A stretch of 64,000 nt of DNA, from assembly GCF_900106035.1 (NCBI RefSeq), contig NZ_FNUC01000003.1:1853501-1917500 (forward strand). Reading direction: 5' to 3'. Numbering within the stretch: position 1 is the first letter of the stretch; each line of letters opens with the position of its first letter. The notes below the pieces were generated by a model, which saw only the letters and a program-made list of their open reading frames with translations, had not been told where the DNA came from and ran no database searches. This DNA is from Jiangella alba. GTDB lineage: Bacteria; Actinomycetota; Actinomycetes; Jiangellales; Jiangellaceae. Of the stretch, positions 27,151-35,771 are shown in pieces. The position numbers were made by a program, and so were the translations under genes.

Positions 27151-28053
27151 GTGCCACGTCACCGACCTCTCAGCGAGCCGTTCCGATCCCAGCCGTTCTC
27201 CGTCGCCGACGCGAGGGCCGCCGGCCTGTCGAAGGACGTGCTTGGCGCGGCTCGATTCCGGCGTCCGTTCCGAGGCGTACGGATCCCCGCGTCGCTGCCC
27301 GAGTCACTGCGCACGACGTGCGAGGCCCTCCGGCTCGTCGTGCCCTCGACGGCAGCGTTCTCGCACGAGACGGCGGCTCTGCTGTGCGACCTCCCGGTGC
27401 CGGAGTTCGACGGAGACCTCGACGTCATGGTGCCGCCCGGCGTCGTCGTGCCCCGGCTGGCCGGGACGGACGGCCACGTCGGGCTGGACCCGGCGACCGT
27501 CATCGAGGTGCGCGGCCTGCCGGTCGTCGCGCCAGAGCGCACGTTCGTCCATCTGGCCGCCACCTGGCGGCGCGACGATCTGGTCGTGCTCGGCGACGCG
27601 ATCCTGCGCCGGCTGATCCGGCCGGGCGTCGACTCACCCATGGAGACGCGCGTCCGGCTCCTCATCGTCGACGCAGGACTGCCGTGTCCCGAGATCGGGG
27701 CGAACGTCATCGACGACACCGGCGCATGGCTCGCCCGGCCCGACCTGTCGTACCCGTCGCTGCGCATCGCGATCGAGTACGACGGCGACCACCACCGCAC
27801 CGACCAGCGGCAGTGGCGACGCGACCGGTTCCGCGACGAGCGGCTACGCGACCTCGGCTGGATCGTCATCCCGCTCACCGCCGATGACGTCCTCCGATAC
27901 CCGCGACGCACCGTCGAGCGCATCCGCCGCTACGTCCACCTCCGCTCGGCCCTGCCCGTTGATCACGGAGAAGGTCGGCTCTCGCGGCAGTCGGGAGCCG
28001 ACCTTCTCCATGATCAACTCGGCGCCGGGGTGCCGTGCGTTCAAAGGGGCTAG
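27151..28053 (+). CDS. AbiEi-like/DUF559 endonuclease-fold protein
   Basis: The protein has about 300 residues. The start is taken as GTG 27151; the frame is open back to 27097, but that lies in the palindrome. The N-terminus resembles the AbiEi-type winged-helix region (ADARAAGLSKDVL, RPFRGVRIP). The C-terminal half is DUF559, a Vsr-like nuclease fold: IEYDGDHHRTD followed by W-R-R-D-R-F-R-D and LGWIVIPL. The last 32 codons or so run into the second palindrome and beyond, so the tail is repeat-encoded. There is no functional link to the surrounding catabolic genes, and no operator; it looks like an inserted accessory unit. Confidence 0.72.
   Translation: MPRHRPLSEPFRSQPFSVADARAAGLSKDVLGAARFRRPFRGVRIPASLPESLRTTCEALRLVVPSTAAFSHETAALLCDLPVPEFDGDLDVMVPPGVVVPRLAGTDGHVGLDPATVIEVRGLPVVAPERTFVHLAATWRRDDLVVLGDAILRRLIRPGVDSPMETRVRLLIVDAGLPCPEIGANVIDDTGAWLARPDLSYPSLRIAIEYDGDHHRTDQRQWRRDRFRDERLRDLGWIVIPLTADDVLRYPRRTVERIRRYVHLRSALPVDHGEGRLSRQSGADLLHDQLGAGVPCVQRG
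27958..28018. repeat. Large palindrome, right copy flanking the DUF559 gene
   Basis: 24-bp arms (27958-27981 and 27995-28018) pair with one mismatch around a 13-base loop. The core matches the left palindrome at 27015-27097 with one base changed in the left arm (TGATCACGGAG). It overlaps the 3' end of the DUF559 reading frame. Confidence 0.65.
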
Positions 28054-28071
28054 TCAGCACCCACCGGCGTA

Positions 28072-28086
28072 TGTAATCTAATTACA
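28072..28086. promoter_or_regulatory. TetR-regulon operator, copy 4
   Basis: The site reads TGTAATCTAATTACA, with 6-bp perfect arms. It lies 24 bp upstream of the second NTF2-like gene, which heads the transporter operon. Confidence 0.8.
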
Positions 28087-28109
28087 CGTTTCACGGAAGG
28101 AGACGTCGC

Positions 28110-28670
28110 ATGGCCACCCAGGCATCGGACGAGGAGCAGATCCTCCGCCTGCACCGCGACTGGTACTTCTCGAACTTCCAGATCAACATCCCGCTCATGC
28201 GCACGGTCTTCGCGACCGGCGACGAGAGCTTCCTGATGTTCAACCTGAACGACCACCCGTACTTCGGCGTGGACGACCTGGCGAACCTGTGGTCGTTCTA
28301 CGCGCGCACCGACGAGTGGGGGCTGTGCGAGGACTACGTCATGCGCGTCGACGTGAGCGGCGACCTCGCCTACGTCGTCTCCGAGGGCAGCTTCCCGGCC
28401 TGGCGGGTCCGCGACGACGAGGGCGGCGAGCTGCCCGAGCGGATCGACCGGCCGGCGTACTACCGCTCGACCGAGGTCTACAAGCGCGACGACGGCGCCG
28501 GGAACCTGGAGTGGCGCATGTGGCACTTCCACTGCTCGACCCGGCCGCCGGACGACGAGGCGCCGGCGGCGAAGACCCGCGACGACGCCGCCGACCGGCG
28601 CGGGCTGGGCAACACCCCGTATTCGCACGGCGTCCGGACCGACTACGCCGAGCTCACGGCCGTGCGATGA
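28110..28670 (+). CDS. NTF2-like (SnoaL-type fold) protein B
   Basis: The protein has 186 residues and is a close paralog of the 13667 protein through nearly its whole length (HRDWYFSNFQINIPLMR, NLNDHPYFGVDDL, EWRMWHFHCSTRPP). Here the natural C-terminus (DYAELTAVR) is kept. The ATG start has AAGGAG upstream. The stop overlaps the DUF1028 gene by ATGA. Both paralogs are first in operator-controlled operons, so the activity is probably needed early and in quantity. Catalytic residues cannot be named with confidence. Confidence 0.83.
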   Translation: MATQASDEEQILRLHRDWYFSNFQINIPLMRTVFATGDESFLMFNLNDHPYFGVDDLANLWSFYARTDEWGLCEDYVMRVDVSGDLAYVVSEGSFPAWRVRDDEGGELPERIDRPAYYRSTEVYKRDDGAGNLEWRMWHFHCSTRPPDDEAPAAKTRDDAADRRGLGNTPYSHGVRTDYAELTAVR

Positions 28671-29590
28671 CGTTCTCGCTGCTCGCCAGGGACGACGCGA
28701 CCGGCCTGCTCGGCCTCGCGACCGCCACCCACGCGTACGGCGTCGGGCCGGTGGCCGACCACACCCGGCCCGGCGTCGGCGTCGTCGCCACGCAGTCGTT
28801 CGTCGAGGTGTCGTACGGGCCGCTCGGCCTCGACCTCATCGAGCGGGGGACGCCCGCCGCGGAGGCGCTGGACAAGCTGGTCGCCGACGACCCCGACAGC
28901 GACATCCGCCAGGTGGCGTACCTCGACACGACCGGCGGCGTCGCGCACCACACCGGCGCCCGGTGCGTGCCGTCGTGCGGCGCCGTGGTGGACGGGTCGG
29001 TGGTCGCCGTCGGCAACATGCTCGACAACGACGGCGTGCTGCCCGCGGTGGTCGAGGCGTTCCGGGGCGCGGACGGCGACCTCGCCGACCGCCTGCTCGC
29101 GGGCCTGGCCGCCGGCGACGAGGCCGGCGGCGACGTGCGCGGGCGGATGTCGGCCGCGCTGCGGGTGGTGACGGGGGAGCGGCCGGCCGACCCGTGGCAG
29201 GGCACCGTCGTGGACCTGCGGGTCGACCTCGACACCGACCCGGTCGGGCGCCTGGCCGAGAGCCTGCGCATCCACCGCGCGTACGGCGTCTTCTTCGAGT
29301 CGGTCTTCAAGCCGGGGCTGGTCACCGGCGCCGAACCGGTGCTGGGTGACGAGCTCGAGCAGGCGATGGCCGGACTCGCCGCGACGCAGCGCGAGCTCGG
29401 CGACGACCTCGAGCCCACCCTGTGGCGGGGCGTGCTGCTGGTGCGGGCCGGACGCGTCGACGAGGGCGCCGCGCTGATCGCGCGCGCCGTCGACGCCCGG
29501 CCGCGGTTCGCCCGCTTCGTCGACGGGATGGCACGGACCGGCATGCTGCCGGCCGGCTCCGCGGAGATCCTGCGGAGGGCCGGCCGATGA
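28667..29590 (+). CDS. DUF1028 (Ntn-hydrolase-like) protein
   Basis: The protein has 307 residues. It opens with MTFSLLARD, the typical DUF1028 start in which removal of Met would expose Thr2 as an Ntn-type nucleophile. The motif VVATQSFVEVSYGPLG follows. The family is widespread beside amidases and peptidases but has no assigned reaction. The last 80 residues contain a helical TPR-like tail. The gene is coupled by ATGA to the NTF2-like gene before it and to the monooxygenase after it. Confidence 0.82.
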   Translation: MTFSLLARDDATGLLGLATATHAYGVGPVADHTRPGVGVVATQSFVEVSYGPLGLDLIERGTPAAEALDKLVADDPDSDIRQVAYLDTTGGVAHHTGARCVPSCGAVVDGSVVAVGNMLDNDGVLPAVVEAFRGADGDLADRLLAGLAAGDEAGGDVRGRMSAALRVVTGERPADPWQGTVVDLRVDLDTDPVGRLAESLRIHRAYGVFFESVFKPGLVTGAEPVLGDELEQAMAGLAATQRELGDDLEPTLWRGVLLVRAGRVDEGAALIARAVDARPRFARFVDGMARTGMLPAGSAEILRRAGR

Positions 29591-30552
29591 GAGAGCGAGT
29601 CGGATTCGCCCTGGGCAGCACCTTCCACCCGGCCGAGCTGGTGCCCGTCGCCCGGGCCGTGGAGCAGAACGGCTTCGCCAGCATCTGGTCGTCGGAGGAC
29701 TACTTCGCCACCGGCGGCGTCGCCGGCGCCGCGACCATCCTCGCGGTGACCGACGAGGTGCGGGTCGGCACCGGTGTGCTCTCCGTCTACGCGCGGCACC
29801 CGGGCCTGCTGGCCATGGAGGCCGGCACGCTCGCGTCGATCCACCCCGGCCGGTTCGTCCTCGGCGTCGGCGTCGGCGGCAGTGGATGGCTGGACCAGCA
29901 GGGCATCGAGCACCGGCGGCCGCTGGGCGCCGTGCGCGGCACCATCGAGGCGGTACGGGCGCTGTGGGCCGGCGAGACCCTCACCGGCGACCACGGCGGG
30001 TTCGCGTTCGAGGGCATCCACCTCGAGTACCCGCCGCCGCAGCCGCCGCCGATCCACCTGGGCGCGACCGGCCCGAAGATGACCGCACTGGCCGGGGAGA
30101 TCTCCGACGGGCTGGTGCTCTCCGTCTTCAGCAGTCCCGCCTTCGTCCGCGTCGAGCGCGACCTGCTGGCCGCGGCCGGCGGCGCGGACACCCCGATCAC
30201 GACGTTCGCCTTCCTGTCGCTGGCCGAGACCACCGCCGAGGCCCGCGCGCGCATCCGGCCGCTGCTGGGCGCCTACCTGGCCGACGGCGAGAGCACGGCG
30301 ATGACGGACGCGATCGGCATCACCGAAGAGCTACGCGCGCTCGCGCGGACCGGCGGTCCCGAGGGACTCGCCGCCGACATGCCGGACGAATGGATCGACC
30401 AGCTGTGCGTCTGCGGTGACGCGGACACCTGCGCCGGTCGCATCCAGACGCTGCTCGCCGCCGGCTCGGACGAGGTCGCCCTCGCCCCCATCCACGCCGA
30501 ATCCCTGCTCGGGGACATCAAGAAGCTCAGCGCGGCCATCGGCGCCGGCTGA
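29587..30552 (+). CDS. Luciferase-like monooxygenase, second copy (F420-type subgroup)
   Basis: The protein has 321 residues in the LLM fold. LGVGVGGSGWLDQQGI and HLGATGPKMTALAGE resemble the coenzyme-F420-dependent (Mer-like) subgroup more than the FMN-dependent one, unlike the 18418 protein. It starts with ATG overlapping the DUF1028 stop. If it uses F420 it would catalyse a hydride transfer or reductive step rather than oxygenation. The cofactor is inferred from motif resemblance only. Confidence 0.82.
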   Translation: MRERVGFALGSTFHPAELVPVARAVEQNGFASIWSSEDYFATGGVAGAATILAVTDEVRVGTGVLSVYARHPGLLAMEAGTLASIHPGRFVLGVGVGGSGWLDQQGIEHRRPLGAVRGTIEAVRALWAGETLTGDHGGFAFEGIHLEYPPPQPPPIHLGATGPKMTALAGEISDGLVLSVFSSPAFVRVERDLLAAAGGADTPITTFAFLSLAETTAEARARIRPLLGAYLADGESTAMTDAIGITEELRALARTGGPEGLAADMPDEWIDQLCVCGDADTCAGRIQTLLAAGSDEVALAPIHAESLLGDIKKLSAAIGAG

Positions 30553-30573
30553 CACTCATCGGGAGACTCCCTC

Positions 30574-32205
30574 ATGGCGCACAGAAGACGCACGCCCGGG
30601 GCGCTGGTCGCCTCCGGCCTGATCCTGGCGGCCACGGCCTGCGGAGGCGGCGCCGCCTCCGACGACGACACCGGTGGCGGCAGCGCTGCCGCCGACGAGC
30701 TGGTCGTCGCCTACAGCCAGGACATCGACACGCTCGACCCGCACCAGTTCAAGACCGACGCCGGCTACGGCGTCGTCGGGAACATCTACGGAACGCTGCT
30801 GCAGGAGGCCTACACCGACGGCGGCGACGGCGTGCTGTCCTACGCCGGCGAGAGCGCGCCGTTCCTCGCCGAGTCGGCCACCTGGGACGACCCGCAGACG
30901 ACGCTGACGTTCGTGCTGAAGGACGGGCTGACGTTCGCCGGCGGCGAGCCGGTCACGTCCGAGGACGTGGTGTGGTCGCTGCAGCGGGCGCTGTCCGACG
31001 TCGGGTACGTCCAGGCGATCGGCCAGTGGCTGAACGTCACCGACCCGGCCACCGACATCGTCGCCACCGACGAGCGCACGGTCGAGCTGCACGTCACGCA
31101 CTACTCGCCGCTGATCGAGCAGTTCCTCGCGTTCCAGATCTTCGCGATCCTGGACAAGTCGGCGGTCGAGGCGCAGGCCGGCGCGGACGACCCGTGGGGC
31201 GCGACCTACCTCGCCGACGAGGCGACCGCGTCCGGCCCGTACGCCGTCGAGAGCCGGGTGCCGGGCCAGAGCATGACGCTCACCCAGAACACCGAGTACA
31301 CCGCCGGCGACCTCGCCGACGCGCCCGGGCGCATCGTCGTCCAGAGCATGCCGGACCCGCAGCAGGCGTTCCTCGCGCTGCAGAACGGCGCCGTCGACGT
31401 GATCTTCGGGATGACCCCCGACACCGCCCAGGCGCTGGAGCAGGACCCCGGCCTGCGCCTCTACGACCTCGAGTACAGCCTGGTCGCGTACGTCGGCTTC
31501 AACTATGAGGACCCGGCGCTGCAGGACGTGAAGGTCCGCCAGGCGCTGTCGTACCTGATGCCGTACGAGGCGCTGCGCGAGGACGTCATGAAGGGGTACG
31601 CCGGCGCGGCCTACGGCGCGGTGCCGTACCCGATGCGCGACGCCCTGGACGAGACCGGCGAGAAGGTGGCCTACCCGACCGACGTCGAGAAGGCGCAGGA
31701 GCTGCTGGCCGAGGCCGGCTTCGGACCGGGCGAGCTGTCGCTGACGCTGTCGGTGCCGGCCAGCGACGAGGCGCTGAGCCAGTCGGCGGTGTTCATCCAG
31801 AGCGCTCTGCAGGAGGGCGGGGTGAACATCGAGGTCAACGAGATGAGCGACGCCGACTACAACGAGAACCTCGGGTCGATGCAGCTGTTCCTCGACTCCT
31901 GGTACTCGTGGGGCCAGGACTCCGTCTACCAGATGTTCTTCCTGCTCACGAGCGGGGTGTTCACCAACTACACGAACTTCAGCAACGCCGAGGTGGACGA
32001 GCTGGTGCGGCAGGCGATGGCGACCAGCGACCCGGACGAGCGGCGGACGCTGTCGCAGCAGGCCCAGCAGCTGATCATCGACGAGGCGCCGTGGGCGTTC
32101 CTGTTCACCCGCGACTACCTGGTCGGCGCCCGCGAAGGGGTGGAGGGCATCACCCACTCCAACGACGCCAACCTGCGCTTCGACCAGCTCCGGGTCACGA
32201 GCTGA
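30574..32205 (+). CDS. Oligopeptide-type ABC transporter substrate-binding lipoprotein
   Basis: The protein has 543 residues of the SBP family 5 (DppA/OppA) type. The lipobox AATAC places the lipidated cysteine at residue 23, followed by a Gly/Asp/Ser linker. IDTLDPHQF near the mature N-terminus and LKDGLTFAGGEPVTSEDV are family signatures. The ATG start has GGGAG upstream and lies 21 bp after the monooxygenase stop. SBP5 proteins bind peptides, nickel complexes and diverse small amides. It presumably defines the substrate of the whole island. Confidence 0.9.
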   Translation: MAHRRRTPGALVASGLILAATACGGGAASDDDTGGGSAAADELVVAYSQDIDTLDPHQFKTDAGYGVVGNIYGTLLQEAYTDGGDGVLSYAGESAPFLAESATWDDPQTTLTFVLKDGLTFAGGEPVTSEDVVWSLQRALSDVGYVQAIGQWLNVTDPATDIVATDERTVELHVTHYSPLIEQFLAFQIFAILDKSAVEAQAGADDPWGATYLADEATASGPYAVESRVPGQSMTLTQNTEYTAGDLADAPGRIVVQSMPDPQQAFLALQNGAVDVIFGMTPDTAQALEQDPGLRLYDLEYSLVAYVGFNYEDPALQDVKVRQALSYLMPYEALREDVMKGYAGAAYGAVPYPMRDALDETGEKVAYPTDVEKAQELLAEAGFGPGELSLTLSVPASDEALSQSAVFIQSALQEGGVNIEVNEMSDADYNENLGSMQLFLDSWYSWGQDSVYQMFFLLTSGVFTNYTNFSNAEVDELVRQAMATSDPDERRTLSQQAQQLIIDEAPWAFLFTRDYLVGAREGVEGITHSNDANLRFDQLRVTS

Positions 32206-32212
32206 GGACGCC

Positions 32213-33238
32213 ATGCTGACCACGACCGGGAAGCGGGCCGGTGTCGCGCTGCTCAGCATCCTCGGCGTGGCCGTGCTGACCTTCTTCATCACCCAGCTGC
32301 TCCCGGGCGACCCGGCCCGCATCGCCGCGGGGCAGTACGCCTCCGACGAGCAGGTCGCCCAGGTGCGCACGACGTACGGGCTGGACCAGTCCGTGCCCGT
32401 GCAGTTCGGGCAGTACCTGGCCGACTTCTTCCGGCTCGACCTCGGCACCTCGATCCGCACCGGCCAGCCGGTCCGCGACGAGCTCACCAGCCGGCTGCCG
32501 GCGACGCTGGAGCTCGGCCTCACCGCGCTGCTGATCGCCGTGCTGCTCGGCGTCGGGCTGGGCGTGACGGCCGCGGTGTACCGGTACCGCCTCGGCGACC
32601 GGCTGGTGCAGGTCTTCGTGGTGCTCGCCTCGGCCACCGCCGTGTTCTGGATCGCGCTGGTGGCCATCACGACGCTGGTCAACGGGATGGGCATCTTCAC
32701 CAGCCCGACCGGGCGGCTGCCCCGCGGGTTCACGCCGCCGGACCAGGTCACCGGCTTCTACGTGCTGGACGCGCTGCTGGCCGGCGACCCGCAGACCGCG
32801 GGCGCGGCGCTGCGCACGCTGCTGCTGCCGGCGCTGCTGCTGGGCGTGCTGGCGTCGCCGTCGATCGTCAAGATCGTCCGCTCGGCCACGATCCGGGCGC
32901 TGGAGTCGGACTTCGCCCGGACGTCGCGCTCCTTCGGCTACCCGGCCCGCTCGATCCTGGTCCAGGACGGGCTGCGCAACTCGCTGCTGCCGGTCATCAC
33001 CAACGTCGGCCTGGTGGCCGGCTTCGTGCTGGCCGGCGGCGACGTCATCATCGAGCAGCTGTTCGCCTGGCCGGGCATCGGCGGGTACGCGTACTCGTCG
33101 CTGCAGGAGAACGACCTGTTCGCGCTGCGCGGCTACGTCATCGCGATCGGCGTCGCCTACGTGCTGATCAATACCGCGCTGGAGTTCGTCTACGGCTGGG
33201 CCGACCCGCGGGTGAACCTCGCCGAGGGGAGGACCTGA
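32213..33238 (+). CDS. ABC transporter permease (DppB/OppB type)
   Basis: The protein has 341 residues with an N-terminal membrane segment, the periplasmic TLLPGDP-like sequence (QLLPGDPARI) that marks DppB-type permeases, and five further membrane segments. The docking loop near ARTSRSFGYPARSIL follows. It starts 8 bp after the binding-protein gene and lies 1 bp before the second permease. Confidence 0.9.
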   Translation: MLTTTGKRAGVALLSILGVAVLTFFITQLLPGDPARIAAGQYASDEQVAQVRTTYGLDQSVPVQFGQYLADFFRLDLGTSIRTGQPVRDELTSRLPATLELGLTALLIAVLLGVGLGVTAAVYRYRLGDRLVQVFVVLASATAVFWIALVAITTLVNGMGIFTSPTGRLPRGFTPPDQVTGFYVLDALLAGDPQTAGAALRTLLLPALLLGVLASPSIVKIVRSATIRALESDFARTSRSFGYPARSILVQDGLRNSLLPVITNVGLVAGFVLAGGDVIIEQLFAWPGIGGYAYSSLQENDLFALRGYVIAIGVAYVLINTALEFVYGWADPRVNLAEGRT

Positions 33239-33239
33239 G

Positions 33240-34088
33240 ATGGCCGTCGCCGACGCCGGCACCGCCCTGCGCGGCAACCTCGTGTCGCGGCTGCGGGTGG
33301 GCAACCCGGTCGCGGTGGCCGCCTTCGCGATGCTCGGGACGATCGTGCTGCTCGGCATCGTCGTCCCGATCGTCGCGGGCAGCGGCGACGTCGCCCAGGA
33401 GTACGGCGGCCTGCTGCCGCCGTCGCTGGACCACCCGTTCGGCACCGACCGGTACGGGCGCGACGTGTTCCTGCGCTGCATGGCGGCGGCCCGCATCGAC
33501 ATCGCGCTGGGGCTGGCCGTCGCCGTCGCCGTCCTGATCATCGGGTCGGTGATCGGCGCCGTCAGCGCGACGTTCGGGCGCGGCGTCGACGCGGTCGTCA
33601 TGCGCGGCACCGACGTGCTGCTGGCCTTCCCGGGCGTCGTCCTCGCGCTGGTCATCACCGCGTCGCTGGGGAAGAACCCGTGGTACGCGGCGATCGCCGT
33701 GGTCATCGCGTTCGTGCCGCTGCTGGTGCGGCTGGCCCGGTCCAAGGCGCTGGAGGTGCGTTCGGCCGACTACATCGCCGCCGCCCGGCTCAGCGGCGCC
33801 AGCACCTGGCAGATCGCGGTCCGGCACGTCCTGCCGAACTCGTTCAAGTACCCCTTCGTGCAGTCGACGCTGGTCGCGTCGTGGGCGATCCTCGACTTCG
33901 CCGCGCTGTCGTTCCTGGGCGTCGGCGTGCAGCCACCCGACGCCGAGTGGGGCGCGATGATCGCCGAAGGGGTCGGCGACAACCTGCTGGGGTCCTGGTG
34001 GCCGTCCTTCTTCCCGGGCCTGATGATCCTGCTGACGGCGGCGTCGTTCCAGGTCATCGGCGACTGGCTGGACCGGAGGCTGCGATGA
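33240..34088 (+). CDS. ABC transporter permease (DppC/OppC type)
   Basis: The protein has 282 residues. The HPFGTDRYGRDVF motif is the signature of DppC/OppC-type permeases, and the ATPase-docking loop is seen as AAARLSGAS. Six membrane segments are likely. The ATG follows the previous stop by one base with GGGGAGGA upstream. It overlaps the ATPase gene by ATGA. Confidence 0.91.
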   Translation: MAVADAGTALRGNLVSRLRVGNPVAVAAFAMLGTIVLLGIVVPIVAGSGDVAQEYGGLLPPSLDHPFGTDRYGRDVFLRCMAAARIDIALGLAVAVAVLIIGSVIGAVSATFGRGVDAVVMRGTDVLLAFPGVVLALVITASLGKNPWYAAIAVVIAFVPLLVRLARSKALEVRSADYIAAARLSGASTWQIAVRHVLPNSFKYPFVQSTLVASWAILDFAALSFLGVGVQPPDAEWGAMIAEGVGDNLLGSWWPSFFPGLMILLTAASFQVIGDWLDRRLR

Positions 34089-34897
34089 GCCTGCTGAGCG
34101 TACGCGGCCTGGGCATCCGGACCCGGACCGGGACGAGCCTGGTGCGCGACCTCTCCCTCGACGTCGGCGAGGGCGAGGTGGTCGGGATCGTCGGCGAGTC
34201 CGGGTCGGGCAAGACGATGACGGCGCTGTCGCTGCTCGGGCTGCTGCCCGAGGGGGTGCAGGTGTGCGCCGGCGAGGCCGAGCTGGCCGGGCGGCGCTTC
34301 CTGGACGGCCCGCGGCTGCTCGCGCGGCCGAACGCCACGATGATCTTCCAGAACCCGACGGCGGCGCTGAACCCGACGATGCGCATCGGCGCCCAGCTGG
34401 TGCGGCTGCTCCGGTTCCTCGACCGCCAGGACGGCGTCCGCCGCGGCGGCGACGTGCGCGAGCGTGCGGCCGCGCTGCTCTCGTCCGTCGGCATCGACGA
34501 CCCGGCGGCCGTGCTCGGCCGCTACCCGCACCAGCTGTCCGGCGGCATGAACCAGCGGGTCATGATCGCGATGGCGATCGCCGCCCGCCCCGCCCTGCTG
34601 GTCGCCGACGAGCCCACCACCGGACTCGACGTCACCGTGCAGGCGCAGATCCTCGGCCTGATCCGGGCCACCGTCGCCGAGCACGGCGTCGGCGTCCTGT
34701 TCGTCTCGCACGACATGGGCGTCATCGCGCAGCTGTGCCAGCGGGTGGCCGTCATGTACGACGGCGAGGTCCGCGAGTTCGCCCCGGTGGACGACATCTT
34801 CCACCGGCCCGGCGACGCCTACACCCGCGAGCTGCTGGCGTCGGCGCACGACGAGCCGCTCGCCGAGGAGGTGGCCGATGGAACTCGTGCTCGCTGA
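34085..34897 (+). CDS. ABC transporter ATP-binding protein (DppD/OppD type)
   Basis: The protein has 270 residues. Walker A is GESGSGKT, the signature is LSGGMNQR, and Walker B is LLVADEPTTGLD followed by the SHD switch His. It is short for the family (usually about 320) and lacks the C-terminal oligopeptide-transporter extension with its Cys cluster. It overlaps the second ATPase by 20 bp. Confidence 0.9.
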   Translation: MSLLSVRGLGIRTRTGTSLVRDLSLDVGEGEVVGIVGESGSGKTMTALSLLGLLPEGVQVCAGEAELAGRRFLDGPRLLARPNATMIFQNPTAALNPTMRIGAQLVRLLRFLDRQDGVRRGGDVRERAAALLSSVGIDDPAAVLGRYPHQLSGGMNQRVMIAMAIAARPALLVADEPTTGLDVTVQAQILGLIRATVAEHGVGVLFVSHDMGVIAQLCQRVAVMYDGEVREFAPVDDIFHRPGDAYTRELLASAHDEPLAEEVADGTRAR

Positions 34898-35771
34898 CAT
34901 CGAGGTCGTCTACGGCAAGCGCCGCCGCAACCACGCCGTCCGCGGCGTCAGCCTGCGGGTCCGCCGCGGCGAGACGCTGGCCGTCGTCGGCGAGTCCGGC
35001 AGCGGCAAGACCACCATCGCCAAGGTCGCCGCGGGCCTGCAGCCGGCCACGTCCGGCACCGTGTCGTGGCGGGCAGGCGACGACGACGGCGCGGCCGGTC
35101 CGCAGCGCGTGCACATGGTGTTCCAGCACCCCGTGCAGTCGCTGGACCCGTCGTGGCGGATCCGCCGCAGCGTCCACGAGCCGCTGCGGCACCTGGGCGT
35201 GGCGGGCGACGAGGCGGACCGGCGGGTGCACCGGCTGATCGCCGAGGTCGGCCTCGACCCGGAGATCCTGGACCGCTACCCGCGCGACGTCTCCGGCGGC
35301 CAGGCGCAGCGGGTGGCGGTGGCCCGGGCGCTGGTGGCCGACCCGCAGATCGTCATCCTGGACGAGCCGACCGCCAGCCTCGACCAGACGGTGCGGGGCC
35401 GGATTCTCGCGCTCCTGGGCGACCTGCAGCGGCGCACCGGCGTCGGCTACCTGATGATCACTCACGACATCTCCAGCGTGCGGCGGCTCGCGACCCGGAT
35501 CGCCGTCATGTACCGCGGGCTGATCGTGGAGAGCGGTCCCGCGCCGGCCGTCCTGGCCGCACCGCGGCACCCCTACACGCAGGCGCTCATCTCCGCCGTG
35601 CCGGTCGCCGACCCGAGGGTGGCCTGGGACGGCGTCGTCGCGGCGCCCCGTACGTCCTGCCCCGTGCCGGGCCCGTGCCACCAGCACGGGCCCGGACTGC
35701 ACGAGGTCGGCCCCGACCACGTGGCCGGCTGCACGAAGGCCGACGACCCCCAGAAAGCAGCGACGACGTGA
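34878..35771 (+). CDS. ABC transporter ATP-binding protein (DppF/OppF type)
   Basis: The protein has 297 residues. Walker A is GESGSGKTT, the signature is VSGGQAQR, and Walker B is IVILDEPTASLD. Unlike its partner it keeps the C-terminal oligo/dipeptide extension with spaced cysteines and histidines (C-P-V-P-G-P-C-H). The ATG has GAGGAGG upstream. It overlaps the M20 gene by GTGA. With the preceding four genes this is a complete importer. Confidence 0.9.
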   Translation: MELVLADIEVVYGKRRRNHAVRGVSLRVRRGETLAVVGESGSGKTTIAKVAAGLQPATSGTVSWRAGDDDGAAGPQRVHMVFQHPVQSLDPSWRIRRSVHEPLRHLGVAGDEADRRVHRLIAEVGLDPEILDRYPRDVSGGQAQRVAVARALVADPQIVILDEPTASLDQTVRGRILALLGDLQRRTGVGYLMITHDISSVRRLATRIAVMYRGLIVESGPAPAVLAAPRHPYTQALISAVPVADPRVAWDGVVAAPRTSCPVPGPCHQHGPGLHEVGPDHVAGCTKADDPQKAATT

